A stretch of 64,000 nt of DNA from Blastobasis lacticolella. Taxonomy: Eukaryota > Arthropoda > Insecta > Lepidoptera > Blastobasidae. Shown one piece after another: positions 59,160 through 64,000 of this stretch. Numbering within the stretch: position 1 is the stretch's first letter; each line of letters opens with the position of its first letter. The stretch lies in the NCBI GenBank assembly GCA_905147135.1, contig LR990044.1:18731622-18795621 (forward strand), in the 5' to 3' direction. A program made the position numbers and the translations under genes. The notes under the pieces are model-generated. The model had not been told where the DNA came from and did no database searches. It worked only from the letters and a program-made list of their open reading frames with translations.

Positions 59160-59366
59160 TTTTATATACCAGTGGTAGAGCTTTGCCTACTTCTGCCGCC
59201 AAGAAACAACCCTTGCGTTGTTGTGATCAGGATTTGATACCGAGCGTAATCAATCAGACAAGAAGCACGCCAACATAGTGCTCATAGTAACAACGCGCCT
59301 GCGCATCTAACATTTACTATTTGGTTATGGGTGACGAGTTACCACTTTCCATCAGGTGGGCTAATA
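59160..59366 (-). repeat. dispersed lepidopteran repeat (family A), long reversed copy
   Basis: ATACCAGTGGTAGAGCTTTG, TTCTGCCGCCAAGAAACAAC and GAGTTACCACTTTCCATCAG then GTGGGC occur in the order expected for the reverse of the copy at 21.2-21.58 kb. Confidence 0.75.
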
Positions 59367-59399
59367 CTAAAACCGTATACCTAAGTAAAAGAAACGCTC

Positions 59400-62300
59400 A
59401 TCGGGAAAAAGGCGTGACGTTGTGTATGTATCGCTCATACATTAGCGCGTCAATTATATAGCGGGCATGTCACCGAGCTAATTAGGAATGCAGCCGGCAC
59501 GTATCCGCCACGTGATAGCGGCGCCCGCGAGGCCAGTGCACCGCTGGCCCGCTTTGTGCGCAAAAACCGCCGTCTGCGCAATCGCCGCCGAGGAGGCCCG
59601 CCGGGATGCGGCGCGTTTTCCTGTTGCCTTCGAGTTTGGACGCCGACACGGCCGGGATTCGCTTGGCAACCACGACAACTCGCATCGACGTCACAGCTAC
59701 AGTTCAGGTTCCGTCGGCAACGTTTAATATACTCAAATTGCATGGGAAAACTTAACGATCGCGAATGCCAGGGGGGCCAACAAACGAGTTGTCCGCCGGC
59801 CGACGGCGCGCACTTTTTTCGGTGCGGTACAGTTACCAGCCGTCGAATTACTTTCCAAGCGCGCGCTCGCCCACGTCACGCGGTGCCGCGGTACATATCT
59901 TGTTACCGTTAATCAGTCGCTTTCCATACTCATTCAATTATGATTACAATAACACGGCGCGGGCCGCGGCGCGCAAAAACCTTGCCGGTCACTGACACTT
60001 GGGGCGCTCTAGGGCTGCCAGTTCTCGATAATGCGTCCAACAACAAGTATTTCACTTCGCGGTACCATTTTCTGGAGGTGTTAATAGTAATTAACCACAG
60101 CCGAAGGCTGGCGCCGTGAATATTTAAGTCGGCGCAATAAAACGGTTACCAGGCCGACGTACGTAGGTACGAAAAGTGTCTCTTCTTTTAACGTGGCTCT
60201 ACGTAATTAATTAGGCAAATTAGTCTGGCTTCTGTTGCCAGGTGTTTCGTTGCGTACCTATCCGTTTATGTACGCAAATGTTTAGTCTATTCACCTTCTG
60301 TCTGTACCTATCTCTGTACAGTTTCGTCTGTTTAACATAAAGTATGTAGTTCGAGGTAACGGGCAGTGACAAAAGCGTTGGAATTAGCAATAATGTGTAA
60401 GCACGACTTAATTCAATTAAAATGCAAAAAGTCCGTGCGCAATGGAACCGTGGCCACAGAAATAATGGGGCGAGCGGAGACGACGTAAGCGCTCCGCGAG
60501 CGAAATCTCGTCCATTTGCATAGGATACCTGAATGCCCACGTCGCGGGACCCACGCGCCCGCCGCCGCCGCCGCCCACCCCGCCTCACTATTGGCACCGC
60601 ATGACGATATCTACTTTCGTTATTCATATGCCACTTATCGAAGCAATGTTCTCCCAATTTCAATCGCGAACTCCCGAAATAAATTCAGCACCGTATTCCG
60701 CCGTCGGAAAACAAACCTGGCAAAAGAGATATCGCTGCCTCGGCAATTTCGCGGGGCAAAGTTACTACGGTGAGCCAACAACTTGGAAGTTTCTAATTAT
60801 TCGAGACAATTTCACCGTCACAATGCGTGCCGACAATTCGGTTGGGGCCTCGATAAATCGTCGTTCCGCATTCCGATGGGGGATTCATTCACGGGTCGCG
60901 GCGGGCCGTCTAGACTGTGCGTCGGAGAAAGGTGACCATTCACCGTGAGGGCCGGCCGGGCGGCCGCGGCAGACATGCGGTGACTGGTTGCCGGCGAATT
61001 AGCGGCGTCGGCGTCGGCCGGTCGGTGGTAGCCGGTTGATGCGGTGCCCCATCGCCGAGGTCGCTCTATCTCACGTGTTCTCCACAAACACTTTCGTACT
61101 TAAACTCTATTTAATAATCGAAGTTGTTTTACCGAACAAAAAAATTACTCCAATACCGTATAATGTATCGATGACGCAACATACCACCACACGGAATCTT
61201 GTTAAAAACGGTTACGGTCAGAAGAGCGCTTGGTCAAAAAGAAACGCGATCGCAGACAAAGCAAACCGTTCCGCGGGCAGACAAAATAAACTAAACAATC
61301 AGCTGACAGACGGGCAGACTTTCCAACGGTCCCGATATCATCTAGGCGGCGCGGCGCGGTCGGCGGCGGCTGCGCACGCGCGCCTTAATGACAGCGCAGC
61401 ATCCGCATCGCAACTGCTTTCAGCCGAATGAAAGTTGATCGCGGAGGCAAAAATGCGCGCGGTTCCGGCATGCCCCGGCACCGTGGCCCGCACATTTGGC
61501 AACGACATTCATCACTAGCAACATTCCGCAGCGTTCACTTTAACCGAATTCACTCTTCACTTGACGCGTTTGGTATATTTACATGGTGATTTTTTTTTTT
61601 TTCCTTTTGGGTGAGGAAAACTGTATATTTTTAACGGTTCGCAACCGGGGAAATCCTAAATGTAGCATATAACCAATAGGGAAAATAAGCCCTAAGATAA
61701 AACAAAATCATTAAATAAATATCAATATCGTTACACGCTTAATTGGTCCATCGCTCGGGCTAAAGTACAGTAACCGAGTATTCGGAATCGAGACTTTGGC
61801 CCGATTTTCCGAGAAACTGGGTATTAAGAGCGCAATATTTGTGTTATTTAGATCTGGTGAAATGCAGCGAGCCCAGTGAGCGGGTGCCAAGCGCGTGGGC
61901 GTCGCGCCGGAGACTCCGGGAAATGTAATAAAAATATATAGGAGAGGTATTGCCCGAGTTTCGGCACCGGCTCATTGTGCCGGCGAGCCGACACCGTGCA
62001 CATTGCCCGCTGACATAAGAATTGGGCAACAATTCACACTCAACTCAACGCTTCAATAACATTGTCACCGTTCCGATACCCGTATTGTAAACAAAATATA
62101 GTAACTTAAATAAAGTGATTCATCCAATAAATACGCGTCAAGGCATGATAAGTATTGTGCTCCAATTGAATACCGCGTTCGGCGGGCCGGAGGCGGCATA
62201 AAACTCGTGTTATCCAATAAAAGCGTCAATGCAGGCACCCATCTGCGAGGGTTGGAAAAATTAGGTTATAGGTTGGGGAGGTCGACGCGTCGGTAAGCAG

Positions 62301-62600
62301 TTTTGGGGTCGAGGCTATATGGGCCGATCATAATTCGCCCCAAAATAAACTACAAATTATGTCATAAAACAATCTTTACGGCCCAGTGCGCCAACGTTAA
62401 ATTGTATGTGGGCATTCTCTGGACGTATTAGAATTAGAGGCAATTTATTGATAATGCTGCATGGCTAGTAAAAAATTACTGCCACAACGTTATAAATAGC
62501 TGCTTAAATATTTAAAACAGAGGTTGCATGAGGCTTACAAAGTAACGTCCACCTGTCCGTCTAGCAAAAACACGAGGACCATTAATTTCATAGTTTCACT
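59400..62600. other. GC-rich intergenic sequence
   Basis: GC islands at 59.48-59.9, 60.48-60.6 and 60.9-61.4 kb give several overlapping open frames in both directions, none recognised. A run of T at 61591-61603 may be a reversed poly(A) tail. The islands could be regulatory DNA between mnb and its neighbour. Confidence 0.4.
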
Positions 62601-62679
62601 TAGAAATTTAGAAATTGAGTTTCACTAACATTTTGATGTCTTTATCCTAACAGATTGAGTATCTACATAATACACTTAT

Positions 62680-62685
62680 TTTATT
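62680..62685 (-). terminator. candidate poly(A) signal of neighbouring gene
   Basis: The minus strand reads AATAAA about 100 bp downstream of the TGA of the candidate terminal exon. The hexamer is common in AT-rich DNA, so the call depends on the exon model being right. Confidence 0.35.
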
Positions 62686-62780
62686 ACATAATTTCAACCT
62701 CAATGTATTAAGGCCATGTTGTAATGAACATCAATACTTCAGATTAAATTTAGCTGGCCACCCTCAACGCCATTGTAAAA

Positions 62781-62875
62781 TCAGGTCACAGGGATATGTA
62801 GGGCAATACCAGATAGGGTGATGGAGGGTTGTGTGCACCCAACAGAGTACAGGCCACCCCACAGTGTGTATTCAC
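62781..62875 (-). CDS. candidate terminal exon of unidentified neighbouring gene
   Basis: On the minus strand an acceptor (CCTTTACAAATGCAG) is followed by GT and then 30 codons, EYTLWGGLYSVGCTQPSITL and on to GIALHIPVT, ending in TGA. Joined to the phase-1 end of the exon at 63702 the first codon is GGT. The sequence is locally more GC-rich than its AT-rich surroundings. A second frame from the same acceptor is also open (VNTHCGVACTLLG to a TGA), so the reading is not unique. About 100 bp downstream there is a poly(A) signal on the same strand. If real, the gene ends here, upstream of and in the same orientation as mnb. Product unknown. Confidence 0.38.
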
Positions 62876-63037
62876 CTGCATTTGTAAAGGAAGTGTTAGG
62901 ATAGAAAATTGTTGGGGTCACATTGTGTAAGCTGCACACTGGTTCAAATTGTAACTGTGCAGGTTATTGTAGGTAGGTATTAAATTATTGTATATTTATT
63001 ACTGATTGTAGATTTTAAACGAAAATAAAGATACAAG

Positions 63038-63330
63038 TTGTATTGTTTCTTTTTTGTACTTTTGGATATCCATGCAATAATTGATAAAAGGAAAATATGT
63101 TGGTCCAAATATAAATGGCCCGAAATCGAAAGTCCTGGCCATCTATATTCATATAGAACAGAATTTCCAATAATGGAGGAACTGGTGGAGGTGACTGACA
63201 AGTGCGTGTTTCTGATTTCATTTAGAATTATTATTCAGAATCCTATAAATTTAAAATTAGGGTGTTCATTGTTTTCTGTAAATATTGACATGGTGTCCCT
63301 GAGGTGGTCTGCACTCTCTCTATTATAAAT
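63038..63330. other. open stretch of uncertain strand in neighbouring-gene region
   Basis: The stretch 63060-63230 is unusually open on both strands. The plus strand gives a 96-codon frame including EFPIMEELVEVTDK. The minus strand has an acceptor-like CACTTGTCAG followed by an open frame beginning TSTSSSIIGNSVLYEYRWPG. Neither reading is recognised. It could be an additional exon of the candidate minus-strand gene or an old transposon piece. Confidence 0.2.
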
Positions 63331-63701
63331 TAAAACAATTTAAAAATCATCAATCTGATAACAGACCAAACCTGCATTTATGAAACTCTGTTAGGTACAT
63401 TTTTTATTTTGTTATGCTTTGTTAGCATCTGTGAACTGATATGAACCACCGCCTCAATGTCATAGAAGTATATAAAACTATTCTATTCTAAACTGACACT
63501 ACTGGTCTCATTCTGGTTCTCAATTATGTTAGTTTTTTGCAGAACCTTATTTTATTTATTTAGTTATAAAATGCCTTATATATTTAGTCTATAAGGTATT
63601 AACTACCTAGTTGTGATGTTGAGTTGAAATAATGTTTTCAAATCAAACTTTAATATGTTTTTACTATCATTATGTTATCTATTAAACCCCAAAATACTTA
63701 C

Positions 63702-63756
63702 CTACTATGATATTTGAATATTGTTTAAACATAGCAACTGAACCAGATTCAAATTT
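63702..63756 (-). CDS. candidate exon of unidentified neighbouring gene
   Basis: A 55-nt minus-strand exon candidate with a good acceptor (TTATTTTCATGTAG) and a strong donor (GTAG|GTAAGTATT). It reads KFESGSVAMFKQYSNIIV and ends in phase 1. It follows the candidate exon at 63910 in phase 0 across a 153-bp intron. The splice sites are the strongest evidence; no homology is recognised. A paralogous or repeat-derived origin is possible. Confidence 0.4.
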
Positions 63757-63909
63757 CTACATGAAAATAACTAAGAATGCTGAACTGGACATTATCATTT
63801 TTAATTTAAGTTTAAATATTAAAAAGTTGGTGCTAGGCCATTTAGGTAATTTACAATCCAGTTAATATATAAAGAATACTAAAACTTCTTTGTTTTATTA
63901 TTTATTTAC

Positions 63910-64000
63910 CTTACAATTAAACTTTAGTAGAATTACTGTCACATTCAATCTAACAAAAGCTGGTTTGGTATAACACCAGTATCCCCCAAAAATTATGGTA
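63910..64000 (-). CDS. candidate exon of unidentified neighbouring gene (partial)
   Basis: From the right window edge the minus strand is open in one frame, reading TIIFGGYWCYTKPAFVRLN and on to ILLKFNCK, where a moderate donor AAG|GTAAAT occurs in phase 0. The exon is cut by the window edge. I do not recognise the protein. The support is that its phase fits the next two candidate exons downstream. The reading is hydrophobic and short, and the region is AT-rich, so chance is possible. Confidence 0.35.

Overview
The window is animal nuclear DNA, most likely from a moth or butterfly (Lepidoptera). Protein-coding sequence is very sparse. Introns have canonical GT-AG junctions. The sequence is littered with decayed non-LTR retrotransposon ends, short inverted-repeat elements and a tRNA-derived SINE of types I know as common in lepidopteran genomes. 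There are no operons, no dense ORF packing and no bacterial signals. Most of the short open frames are chance.

The anchor of the window is the 5' part of one gene on the minus strand, recognised as minibrain (mnb), the DYRK1A-family protein kinase. Exon 1 (51975-52005, containing the start codon), exon 2 (46611-46732) and exon 3 (43291-43392) have correct splice sites and join in one frame. Exon 3 carries the highly conserved segment just upstream of the kinase domain and ends where vertebrate DYRK1A also has an exon junction. No kinase-domain exon is visible, so the next exon should lie beyond the left edge. That makes the third intron at least 43.3 kb, about two thirds of the window. A CpG-rich region at 52.0-52.6 kb is the likely mnb promoter and 5' UTR.

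From 52.6 to 62.6 kb the sequence looks intergenic. It alternates GC-rich islands with transposon fragments and contains a SINE at 58.74-58.97 kb. At the right edge (62.6-64.0 kb) I propose the last three exons and poly(A) signal of a second, unidentified minus-strand gene. This is weaker than the mnb call.

The long intron holds the repeat content. There are RTE-type retrotransposon C-terminal remnants (3.3, 39.7 kb; a third is at 56.5 kb, outside the gene). There are tails of a second LINE family (9.2-9.6, 25.6 kb; another at 56.9 kb), one of them tandemly duplicated. A common dispersed lepidopteran repeat occurs at about eight places. There is also a 252-bp mariner-type MITE with 36-bp terminal repeats (15.3 kb), a 512-bp foldback element (35.7 kb), a three-copy degenerate tandem repeat of about 200-240 bp (13.2-13.9 kb) and a 51-bp minisatellite (14.7 kb) with a solitary relative in intron 2 (46.9 kb). 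Between them lie GC-rich stretches with homeodomain, RFX, AP-1, CRE and forkhead-like motifs that may be regulatory. No clearly new biological system is evident. The best candidates for something undescribed are the three-copy repeat, the minisatellite, several strong hairpins, and the recurring forkhead-like 11-mer.
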